Of a stretch of 64,000 bases of DNA, positions 55,807 through 64,000 are shown piece by piece. Position numbers and translations under genes: made by a program. Every line of letters begins with the position of its first letter. Position 1 is the stretch's first letter. The notes beneath the pieces are model-generated. The model was not told where the DNA came from. It did no database searches and saw only the letters and a program-made list of their open reading frames with translations. Location: NCBI GenBank assembly GCA_023101885.1, contig JALPQD010000006.1, positions 11,733,085-11,797,084 of the forward strand, read 5' to 3'. The stretch comes from Typhlomys cinereus (Eukaryota > Chordata > Mammalia > Rodentia > Platacanthomyidae).

Positions 55807-56465
55807 AGATATAAGCTGGAATCCTTCTCTGTCTATTGATGATGCAGAAGCAAGGCAGATACTTATAAGAAAGAAGCTATGCGCCAACATAAAGACAACG
55901 TGCATATTCCCCCAAGCTTTGGTGATAGTAAAACTAAGAAAACAATCTGCATGAATTATTTTTAATCTGTCACATGACTGCAACCTGGAATCATTATCCT
56001 TCAAATCATTATCCTTTAGTATTTTGATTTGTAACCAAGGAGTGCCTTCCTTCAAGTTTTAGATTAGTTCTTTGCAGACTAGATCCAGGACTGCCGGGCT
56101 TTGGATCATTATTGCTAATTGTGCAAAGACTTTGTTTTTTCACTGGAAATACCTGAACTATTTGACACAAAAGTAATCCACAGAACTTTTAGTTTGGCTC
56201 AAGCAGGATTTATGAGATGACATGAAAACAACAGTTACAGCCAATGGGAATTTTGGAAGGTCTGCTTAGCAACTTTATTCAACTGAACTTGATATAGTGT
56301 TGTTCAATAGAACTTTCTGTAAGACACCTTCTGGGCTGTCCAACAAGTAGTCTCACATGTTACTACTGAGCCCTTACAAGTATGCCTGATACTTGTTCCA
56401 GGGGCCATAGGGCCCAGGACAGGTATGAAGGTAGTACAGCATAAAATTATAAACTTACTTTAAAA
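55807..56465. other. Unique interval, no gene seen
   Basis: No recognised repeat or exon. Confidence 0.5.
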
Positions 56466-56479
56466 ATTACGCTTTTTCC

Positions 56480-56872
56480 CAGTGGCTGACATGTCAACGA
56501 CCTCCCAAAGTCTGGCAGGGATCACAGGAGAGAAGGCTCCAGGCAGTAAGATCCTTAGAGGCAAGGGATCAAACAGTCGTAATAGAGTTCCCATACTACT
56601 GCGGAGCCCAAGAAAGGGCTCCACGTTATGCCACTGAGTACTTACCCCTCACTAGGATGGAGGACTCAGAGAGAGTTTGGCATTCATGCAAAAGAATGCT
56701 CCAGGGGATGGGAGGGAGGAAGGGGAAGGCTCTGGGAGAGGGGGAGGAAGGGAGGGTGTGAAAGGGAAAGGAGAAGGGGGGAGTACAAGGGGGAACTGGG
56801 GAGGGGAGAGGGAGGAAGAAGATGGGGTACCTATTGAACTTGTATGATTAGGAAAAAAAAACAAAATGTGTG
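56480..56872 (+). mobile_element. L1 3'UTR with A-rich tail
   Basis: Contains gtggctgacatgtcaacgac, ctcccaaagtctggcaggga, a G-rich purine stretch at 56700-56825, and the L1 end ggggtacctattgaacttgt / atgattaggaaaaaaaaac. The first part matches 38020-38090 inverted and the end matches 12165-12205. Confidence 0.75.
56700..56825 (+). repeat. Purine-rich G-tract in L1 3'UTR
   Basis: Almost pure G/A with many GGG runs. G-quadruplex-capable, as in other L1 3'UTRs. Frames through it encode Gly/Arg/Glu or Pro/Ser runs and are artefacts. Confidence 0.8.
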
Positions 56873-57025
56873 AGGAAAAAAATTATGCTTTTTCCATGTA
56901 TTTTTTAAACTCATTTTTGTGTTTTATGAGCTTGAACTCTATAGATGCTAATATTTAACATTTGTAATGTCAAAAAATTAGAAAGCTGATTTGGGGAATG
57001 TTTCTTTTGCAAGTGAAGAGGTAAA

Positions 57026-57050
57026 CGTGTGTGTGTGTGTGTGTGTGTGT
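57026..57050 (+). repeat. (GT)n microsatellite
   Basis: 25 bp of GT, adjacent to the tail side of the next SINE. Confidence 0.9.
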
Positions 57051-57104
57051 AGTGTATGTATATACCTGTATTTGCATGCATTTGTGTGTTTTTCCATTGG
57101 GTAT

Positions 57105-57288
57105 GCCAGGCCAGCTGGCTCAATGTTGCTGATGATTCCCCTGTTTCTTCTCCCATCTCCTTAATAGAAGCTCTGGGATTACAGATACATTATCTGGGTT
57201 TTATACATTTTGGAGATTTGAACTCATATTCTTATCCTTTCATGGCATGTTCTTTTACCCACTGAGCCATCCAAGCTTGTTCTCAATG
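57105..57288 (-). mobile_element. B4-like SINE
   Basis: Plus strand ctctgggattacagatacat (antisense B1 part) followed by ggagatttgaactcatattc and ttttacccactgagccatcc (antisense tRNA-like head) is the order of an inverted B4 element. Confidence 0.6.
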
Positions 57289-57392
57289 AAATACTTGGCC
57301 ATTTTTATCTGGGCAATCTTAGACATGTTATTGAAAATTAAAGAACTCTGTGATCTACAATGAAATGGATGAATATGGGAAGAAAAGAAATA
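57289..57392. other. Unique segment
   Basis: No repeat or exon recognised. Confidence 0.4.
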
Positions 57393-57410
57393 CTATTTGT
57401 GATAGTTAAG

Positions 57411-57454
57411 CCTGGGTGTCAACTTGACACACCCTGGGTGTCAACTTGACACAC
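57411..57454 (+). repeat. 22-bp exact tandem duplication
   Basis: The segment starting cctgggtgtcaacttg occurs twice head-to-tail without a mismatch, inside the LTR 5' end. Confidence 0.95.
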
Positions 57455-57827
57455 CCGGTATTAACTAACGTGGGCTCTGAGACCACATCTGCAAGGATCA
57501 ACTGAGATCACCTGATAGGATTATACTAACCCTAGATCCTATCAGAACCTCCAAAGATATCATAGGATCCTCTCAGCACTGGACCATATAAAAAGGAGCT
57601 AAGAAAAAGAAGAGATGCTTCTTGCAGCTGTGCTAGGAATCACTCTTCCTTCTGGCTGCCCAGTTTCTTCAACCCTCCAGCCTTTGACTAGACTAAAGAC
57701 TTTAGGAATTCTCCAGCCTTCAGCCATCACCCACTTGACTACTGAACTGAGCAGGAGCTACTGGCAGCCATCGTTGGTCTATCTTGGCCATATCTGTAAG
57801 CCAACTCAATAAATTTCCTATATACAT

Positions 57828-57854
57828 TATATATATATATATATATATATATAT
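57828..57854. repeat. (TA)n microsatellite
   Basis: 27 bp of alternating T and A near the LTR 3' end. Confidence 0.93.
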
Positions 57855-57903
57855 TTTCATTCTGTGAATTCTGTGACTCTAGAGAACCCTGACTAATACT
57901 ATT

Positions 57904-58764
57904 CTTTCCTCTTAAGAGACAAGCAAATCCCAGATCTTGAGTCTTTACTCATGCACACCAAAAACAAAACAAAACCAAACCACAGATTTTAGCTTTTGAA
58001 GTTTCAGGAGATCAGCTCAGATGGTAAAACGTTCTTTTTCTGTTTTTGTCACAAACTCCCATCCTGTTCTGACTTGCAGATTGTAGTGATTTTAAGAATT
58101 GGTTTAGTAAAAGTATGCTTGCTTTCTCTTAACCAGTTTGCATTTTTGTCCCATAAAGATCTCTGAGTTGCTGCTCAGGGGGATAAAATCTTGCCAGTGA
58201 TTCTAGACTCAAAAGCTGAAGGTGATGGAAGAATTTGGTGACTATGATAACTTAACAAAACAGAGAAACTCATTCTGCTTCCTCATACTAGGCAGACACC
58301 AAACAGAAACCAAGAATCACAGGGCCCCCAGGCTACCATGTACCACTCTTCATTATGAGATAGTGCAGACATAAAAAACAATATATAATATCAAAGTCAC
58401 AAGATGTGAGTTTTCAATCTGTTTCTCTGTAAAAGAATGAGAGATTCCACCATTCTACAGGGAGGAAACTTTCTCTACTTCCTCTCAGGTCTATCACTCT
58501 ACCCCCAGAAGGGAAATCAAACTCCTCCTCCCTGTTCCAGAATGACTGACGGCCAAGTCTCCTACCCTGGAAAGAGAAACTAATATTAAGTTGCTCGTGA
58601 TTTGAGTTCTGGGCTTTATAAATATTGAAGATTATTGCATAAAAGAAAAGCAAATTGTACAAGACTTTGGACTTGGTGGACGAAGGGTTTAGTGCTGGTA
58701 TTATGAAGAAGAAAGTGAAGTTACTACACAGAGAAATCAAGGGTGTGAGGTGAAGAGGGGCATG
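57904..58764. other. Unique interval, no gene seen
   Basis: The 123-codon minus frame at 58414-58785 extends into the solo LTR and shows no domain. Confidence 0.45.
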
Positions 58765-58770
58765 GTGAGA
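58765..58770. repeat. 6-bp target duplication, left
   Basis: GTGAGA, identical to 59110-59115. Confidence 0.75.
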
Positions 58771-59109
58771 TGTGGCACTACCCATTCAGGGAGGCCCTAG
58801 CCCGGTCTCCCGGCTACAGACAAGCCTGGACACATACAGACATGCCCGGGACATGTCCCAATCGAGAACCATGCAGGCAGCGGCATGAACAACCAATGGG
58901 AAGCAACCATCTAACCTGCCCCTGATGGCAACACCTGACCCTAATAAGCCCAAACATATCCTTAATAAATATGAATCTGCAACAACTTGTCCACTGTTGC
59001 TTCTCACCTGATTTCCGGGGTATGGGTGGTGACCCTGGCGGCTTGAGCCCCCAGGCCCCGGCGGTTCCCCCTCCTTTGCCTGGCTGGCCTGGCGGGGGAT
59101 TTGGCAACA
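58771..59109 (+). mobile_element. Solo ERV LTR, ERVK-like (6-bp duplication)
   Basis: 339 bp with TG...CA ends (tgtggcacta ... ggcaaca) and perfect 6-bp GTGAGA duplications on both sides. It is far richer in G+C than the surroundings, contains accaatgggaagcaacc (a CCAAT-type element), an AATAAA signal in ccttaataaatatg near 58965, and a GC-rich U5-like end. The size and 6-bp duplication fit class II (ERVK/IAP-like) elements, but the sequence itself was not matched to a named family. No internal proviral sequence follows, so it arose by LTR-LTR recombination. The overlapping minus-strand frames of 144 and 151 codons are antisense reads of the LTR. Confidence 0.75.
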
Positions 59110-59115
59110 GTGAGA
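59110..59115. repeat. 6-bp target duplication, right
   Basis: GTGAGA, identical to 58765-58770. Confidence 0.75.
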
Positions 59116-59364
59116 GGGTTCTGAACAAGAAATCCAGGATGAGTAACTGGAAAATGGTCTTGGATATGAGAAGCTCAGTCGTCTCCATCTCCCACTCAGT
59201 GTTTCCATGGTAAGAATCAAACTCTATACCTGGTATCTCAGGGAGTCTCTTCTTTATTCTTCCCAACACCTCCCTAAATACTTAAATTGACGCAATGACA
59301 ATCTTTAGAATGGAGTGCTTTTTTTTTGTAGTGTATTTGTATGGATGTTACAGGTACTCTGACT
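59116..59364. other. Unique segment, no gene seen
   Basis: No repeat or exon recognised. Holds a 9-T run near 59320. Confidence 0.45.
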
Positions 59365-59754
59365 TGTTGCTGATAAATTCACGACCAAATGGCTTATAAA
59401 GGAAGAAGGGATTTATTCTCTCTTATGATAGTCTGGTTGCAGTTCCCTGTCCAGCTTGGCAGGAGAGCCCACACCAGATCCACTGGACCAAGGAAACTGG
59501 ATGTATCATGTTCCTATATCCACAGGATTACTGACATCATGTCTAGCCAAGTATGAAAAAGGATGCCAACCTTCTCGACCAGCTCCCTTCTGTCTTATTC
59601 ACCTGCCAAGGTCCTAGTCTCGCCCATCATGGGCTGGGTCTTTCCCATCAATTAGACAATCTCCAGCAGGCTCACTCAACTACTAATTCTCTACAAATGT
59701 TTCCAGAGCTCAAACCCTCAACTATCAAGTTGACACCTATATCTAGCTATGACA
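59365..59754 (-). mobile_element. 430-bp LTR-like repeat, antisense copy
   Basis: Plus strand reads TGTTGCTGATAAATTC ... TAGCTATGACA, the reverse complement of the family at 22360 and 52202: tgggctgggtctttcccatc, agacaatctccagcaggctc, gagctcaaaccctcaactat and caagttgacacctat are diagnostic. The family AATAAA has decayed to an antisense tttatt at 59411. Confidence 0.72.
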
Positions 59755-60364
59755 ATGGACATCTTGTTACTGCTACATATGTGGACACTTTCAGCTTGAA
59801 GAGTGCCCTGAGTTCTCCCATCTCATGAACCAAAATGAAGGAAGCCTGCATTACAGCATGGCCAACAGAAGGGAAATTTCTGTTCCGTAAGTTAACAGAG
59901 AGATTTGGTAACTGGGTAAAGAGGATTTGCATTAGGGACTTCTGATTTCCTCTCCAATATCTGTTCCATTTTCCATCTTTTCCATAAAGGTCCCATATAC
60001 TTATTAGGTCTTCACTAGCCATTGTTTAAAGCCTAAGTTACTTAGGGGAAATCAACCCTATGTTCAGTTTGGAGATAAGTTCTGAGTGATCCAAGCACAG
60101 ATCTCATACCCATTGTCAATGATCAACCCAAAACACAGGCTCTAAGCCAATTAAATCATGATATTTTCTTCATGAAGGTATTTGTTCAGGGCTGGGGCTA
60201 ACTTGGTGCACTGACTAGTTGGAAAAGGGAAGGACTTTGATTTCAGGGTTGGAAGAGATGCTACTGTTTCCTGCTGGACATGAAGAAAAAAAACACATAG
60301 CCTGATTCCACGTGGCAGTTATAACTGAGTCATAGCTATAGGTTGATTTAAAAGCTGTGACACC
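59755..60364. other. Unique interval, no gene seen
   Basis: No recognised repeat or exon. Confidence 0.5.
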
Positions 60365-60562
60365 CGAGATGTGAACCCCCATGAAGAACAGATGATACAG
60401 AGGGAAGCCCAGGACCCATGAAACCAAAGGATAGGAGAATAGGAGGGATTAGATTAGGCCCACACAGGGATGGGAGAAAGGGTGGGTTGGGAGGAAGGAA
60501 CGAGAAAAACAATGAGCAGGTATATACAACTGTAAATTTAATAAATTCTTCTAAACAAAAGC
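60365..60562 (+). mobile_element. L1 3' end fragment
   Basis: Contains agagggaagcccaggaccca, gggatgggagaaagggtggg and gcaggtatatacaactgtaa, ending tttaataaattcttctaaa. It is consistent with the rodent L1 3'UTR end. Confidence 0.6.
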
Positions 60563-61039
60563 TGTGACACCAACACAGGAAAATATCTTCCCACTTGAAG
60601 GTAAGGTTAAGAAATTAAATCAACCATTTTTAAGCCTTCGCTGTCTATGGATTTATTCATTATTATTTACATTAAGTTACTTGGAGTTGTTTATGACTTC
60701 TAACTGAATTTTTGGATTAAAATCCTTATGAGAGACCAGAAGCAAGCTGGTAGGGAAGTTCTGCCTATCTGGAGTTTCCTCTTAAATCTTGGGTAAGTTT
60801 AGCATAAAAGGTCCAGTCAAATTCTAGTCCAAAAAGACCACTTTGTGGTTCCTCAAAATATGACCAAGAGCTCTCCATACAAAGATCACAAGGGGTTGAC
60901 ACTTAAAATGCATATTCCTGGGTTCCACTATAAAGGATTATAAATCAATAATTCTATAGAGGATCCTAGGAATCTGCATTTTAACCAGTTCCTCCAGGTT
61001 ATTGTGCTCAAAATAAATATTGAAAGCATTCTTCAAAGT
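60563..61039. other. Unique interval, no gene seen
   Basis: The phrase atattcctgggttccactat / ctaggaatctgcattttaac near 60913-60985 resembles a common old mammalian repeat, not assigned. Confidence 0.4.
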
Positions 61040-61049
61040 ATAGCTTTAT

Positions 61050-61286
61050 ATGGGGCTGGAGAGGTGGCTCAGGTGTTAAGCCTCTGCCTTGCAAACAGAA
61101 GGTCCTGAGTTCGGATCCTGGACCCCACATATAGACGCCGGGCAGAAGCGGGGGCGGCCTGTATTTCTGGTCCTGGTAGGGCAGAGCCTGTGAATCCCCG
61201 GGCAGAGTAAACAAGGAGGAGGTGGAGGCAGTCCATGGTGGTTCCCAAATTCATCCGTGGTTCTACACACAGACATGCGCGCGCAT

Positions 61287-61328
<42 letters not shown>

Positions 61329-61360
61329 ACGCACAATTGAATAAAAAAAATGAAAAAAGG
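61050..61360 (+). mobile_element. B2-like tRNA-derived SINE, young type, complete
   Basis: Head ggggctggagaggtggctca with A box, B box gagttcggatcctgg, GC-rich body (gacgccgggcagaagcgggg, gtaaacaaggaggaggtgg), CA linker (61288-61322) and an A-rich tail (gaataaaaaaaatgaaaaaa). The 10-bp duplication ATAGCTTTAT flanks it (61040-61049 and 61361-61370). Same subtype as 16652 and 24432, and the best sense-strand reference copy in the window. Confidence 0.88.
61288..61322 (+). repeat. (CA)n microsatellite in the SINE tail
   Basis: 35 bp of CA preceded by a GCGCGC stretch (61277-61284). Confidence 0.92.
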
Positions 61361-61370
61361 ATAGCTTTAT

Positions 61371-61847
61371 TATATATATCGCATTAGTATATAATGTCAC
61401 AATGAATAAATATGTAAATGCAATTCTTCACAAATCTGTATGAGTAGTTACTGTAGACTGTCAAATTTGACTAGTCATTTCAATTCTGCAACCCCTTTCC
61501 TATATTTTTTTTATTTTTCAAGCACGTGCTTCTCTTTTCCCTAGAAAACCAACCAGATAAGATGACAGAATATTATTCTTTTGCTTTCAATGCATGTTAG
61601 CTGAAAGCCAAGTACATTTCTTTTTAAAATAAGAAGCATATGGAAAGTGCTGAGCACTGACTTTTGATGGTAATATTTTGTTCAATGCAGTCTGAAAGAT
61701 GCCCATTACATAACTGAAGAAGGATGCTGACACATTGGAACTTAAGGATGACTGAAAACAGAAGAATGCCATACTTGCTCTTCCCAGGACAGAATAAGCA
61801 AGGTCAGACTGCTTATTGAACCCCATCTGCTGTGCTGTTTCCACATC
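61371..61847. other. Unique interval, no gene seen
   Basis: No recognised repeat or exon. Confidence 0.5.
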
Positions 61848-61862
61848 CACATCACATTTTTT

Positions 61863-62414
61863 TGTGATATTCTTTATTTATTTATTTATTTTATTTCCAC
61901 TCATACAAACTTAACAGGTACACGGGTCCCCTCCCTCCCTCAACCTTCCCACCCCCCTGTGCCCTCCTCCCCTCCTCCCTCCCTCCCCATCCCCCAGTGC
62001 CTCCCTCTCCCATCCCTGGAGTATCCTTTAACGTTCATGTCAAACTCTCCTCTGGGCCCTCCTCTCCGATGAGGTGCAAGGACCCAGTGGCATTTCCCAG
62101 AACCCTTTCCCGTGTTCCCCTTAAGCATAGGAACACTACCGTGGCTGTCAATCCCTTGCCTCCAAGGATCCTAGTACCTTTAGCAAATGCTAGACTTTGT
62201 GGGGTCAATAGTGTGTTGGACATTGCGCAGGGCATGCAAAGTCCAATTATGATTGCTTCGGCCCTAACTTGTGTGGAGTATTTTGCATATCTTTACTCCT
62301 CCCATCCTTGTGCTCTTACACTCTTACCGCCCCCTCTTCCGCAAATGTCCCTGAGCTTCAGGATGGGGAGAGATTAGGCTGGCCTAGTTCCAGGTGGTTG
62401 ATATAGAGTCTCTG
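61863..62414 (-). mobile_element. L1 3'UTR, 5'-truncated
   Basis: Plus strand begins with the antisense A tail (ttctttatttatttatttat), then actcatacaaacttaacagg, tacacgggtcccctccctcc, a long C-rich run, and ends with ggatggggagagattaggct. Imperfect flanking repeats (cacatcacatttttt at 61848, catatcatatttttt at 62415) may be the target duplication. The 126-codon plus frame at 61997-62377 is an antisense read. Confidence 0.78.
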
Positions 62415-62429
62415 CATATCATATTTTTT

Positions 62430-63129
62430 AATCCATCATGTTTATGGCTACTTGAACCTCAAATTATCACATGGGTGAAGCTGCATGTATGTTATCTGCA
62501 AACTTTATCATGAATGCAGTAATCATTAGAGAATTAATAATACAATGATACCAAATTAGAGAGTTTCAGCCGTAGGAGACTGGCTTAGCCATAGCACAAA
62601 GGTGGAGATCAAACACCAACTGTTGGAAGCCAGTTCTCTTTTTCCATTATGTGGGTTTCCAGGGATTAGACTTAGATTGCCAAGTTTCTCTCCATCTCCT
62701 ACTATAACTTTCAAAACTCAAAATCAGATGATGGCTACAAAGTTAAAGGTTATCCAATGCCAATTCTGCAAGGCCTCTTTCCCAATATGCTATATTAGTT
62801 GTACTTATAGCAAATTATCTTATGAAAAGATATTATATATAAAATTAGATAATATAGATAATTAGTCATTCAGCAACATTTATCCATAACATTGTCAAAA
62901 ATTGTAACCTGTGTTTCTCTGTTTTTCTATTTATTTTTTCTGTTGTGCTTACATATTTGATAAGTTTTTTCAATATCATTGAGATATTTAAAGTGTATTT
63001 AAAACACTGAAAGCACATAATTTAAAATGTTTTGACATATCATAGCCTGTAAAATCATACTAAAAATCAAAACAACAACTATTTCTCTCACTTTGAAAAG
63101 TTTTTTTTAGATTTGATTATAATCCCTTT
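62430..63129. other. Unique AT-rich interval, no gene seen
   Basis: No recognised repeat or exon. An 87-codon frame at 62602-62865 shows no domain. Confidence 0.45.
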
Positions 63130-64000
63130 TTCCATCTCTGTTCCCAGACACTAATTTGTTTTGACATTTTAAATTACTTTCAATTTCCATCATTTTACAT
63201 AAATTTCTTAGGTGGACCCCATGTAAGTAAAGTGAAGCCCAGTTCAGTGTAAAGAGTAACATAAAACTTGATCTTAATCAGTATGACATCACTAACTTCC
63301 CATTATAGACTTTCCTTGTGTCAGGGAGTTGCTTCTGCATTTTCACCTTCTGAAATGCATTTGATTTGTTTCTACATTTGACTTTAAAACTCAGCTATGA
63401 ACATTTGTATACAAGTCTTTATGGAAGTACATGGGTTGTGTGATTAGGTGTATTTTAAACTTTTTCAGGGACTGTTGATATGTTTTTGGGTTATCGTATT
63501 TTATTCTTGTACCAATAGTTAAGAGAGTTCTTGTCCTGTCTCTTCATCTACACCTGATCTGTCAGTTATAGGAATCTTAGTCTTTCTAATAGGTGTGCAA
63601 TAGCATCTCACATAATTTCTATTTGCATTTTCTGTGAGACTGATGACAATAATGTGTTTTTATGATCATCTGCCATTCACTTATCCTCTTATTTGGAATG
63701 ACTAATTAGGTCTTTTGTCCATTTTTAAGTTAAGGGCTGGCTTCTTGTTTTTAAGTTTTACATATTTTAGAAACAAGTCTTTTGGCAAATACATGTGGTG
63801 CAAATATTTTTATACAAGTTTGTGGTTTGTCTTTTGGCTCTCTTATGTGCAACAAATGTTTTTAATTTTTCTGAACTCCAGTTTATCTTTGTTTTCTTTT
63901 ACAGTTTTTGCTTTTTGCAATTTGTATTGAAAAAAAAACCCTGCTTATTCCAAGATGTTTCTCCTCTCTTTTTGAAATTTTTAAGCTTTGGATTTTACAT
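63130..64000 (-). mobile_element. Ancient L1 ORF2/3' region, antisense, running off the edge
   Basis: Plus strand shows ctatgaacatttgtatacaa (63395), ttctaataggtgtgcaatag (63584), tcttttgtccatttttaagt (63713), gtggtgcaaatatttttata (63797) and gtggtttgtcttttggctct (63823), then aacaaatgtttttaattttt. This is the antisense order of an old mammalian L1 around the end of ORF2. It continues beyond the window. Confidence 0.6.

Larger units (their letters stand above)
57398..57898 (+). mobile_element. MLT2-like ERVL LTR with 5-bp target duplication
   Basis: Starts TGTGATAGTTAAGCC and ends GAGAACCCTGACTAATA. Perfect CTATT duplications lie at 57393-57397 and 57899-57903. Inside are ggatcaactgagatcacctg, a TATAAA-like catataaaaaggagc at 57586-57600, and a polyadenylation-like aataaatttcctatatac followed by (TA)n. 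Near the 5' end a 22-bp segment (57411-57432) is repeated exactly at 57433-57454. Confidence 0.72.

Noticed and set aside
58786..59269. 144- and 151-codon minus-strand frames
   Set aside because: They read antisense through the solo LTR at 58771-59109; high G+C reduces stop codons there.
61050..61130. tRNA gene at the SINE head
   Set aside because: The Pol III boxes belong to the B2-like SINE; downstream body, CA linker, A tail and flanking duplications show a retroposon.

Overview
This window is vertebrate nuclear DNA, almost certainly from a rodent. It reads as repeat-rich, gene-poor sequence, either intergenic or deep intronic. No open reading frame in it can be defended as a functional protein-coding gene, and I see no tRNA, rRNA or CRISPR array and no CpG island. 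The rodent call rests on ID elements, B1/B4-like SINEs, many copies of a B2-like tRNA-derived SINE whose head carries Pol III A and B boxes, rodent-style L1 3' ends, and MaLR (ORR1/MT/MLT1-like) LTRs. The B2-like SINE differs from mouse and rat B2 in its body and in a CA-rich linker, so a rodent outside the mouse/rat group (a dipodoid is one candidate) is an inference, not a demonstration.

Layout. 0-6 kb: old mammalian repeats (L1, L2, an MLT1-like LTR, B1, ID) in unique sequence. 6-12.5 kb: the densest cluster. It holds an older MaLR LTR, a 2-kb 5'-truncated L1 (ORF2 C-terminus plus 3'UTR) and a structurally complete MaLR element at 9286-11419, with two LTRs, a tRNA-Leu primer-binding site and a 5-bp target duplication, followed by another L1 tail inside a 52-bp direct repeat. 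12.5-23 kb: mostly unique, with SINEs, microsatellites and a 37-bp SINE-head insertion flanked by 18-bp duplications. 23-26 kb: an old antisense L1 invaded by two B2-like SINEs. 27-37 kb: MIRs, MLT2-like LTRs, a mini L1 insertion and SINEs. 37-42 kb: a very recent 182-bp tandem duplication inside an LTR, long purine tracts, three B2-like or B3-like SINEs and (ACAGAC)n/(CA)n. 42-50 kb: mostly unique, with scattered SINEs. 50-64 kb: several LTRs, including an ERVK-like solo LTR with a perfect 6-bp target duplication, plus L1 tails and an old L1 running off the right edge.

The content is a layered record of retrotransposition and not a set of cooperating genes. Nested insertions give relative ages: the old L1 at 23.6-25.3 kb predates the SINE inserted at 24.4 kb. 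The near-identical tandem duplication and the long microsatellites look youngest. I found no undescribed biological system. The most informative objects are the complete MaLR element, the tailless SINE-head insertion, the solo LTR and the recent tandem duplication. Repeat family names are recognised from memory of consensus features and were not checked by database search.
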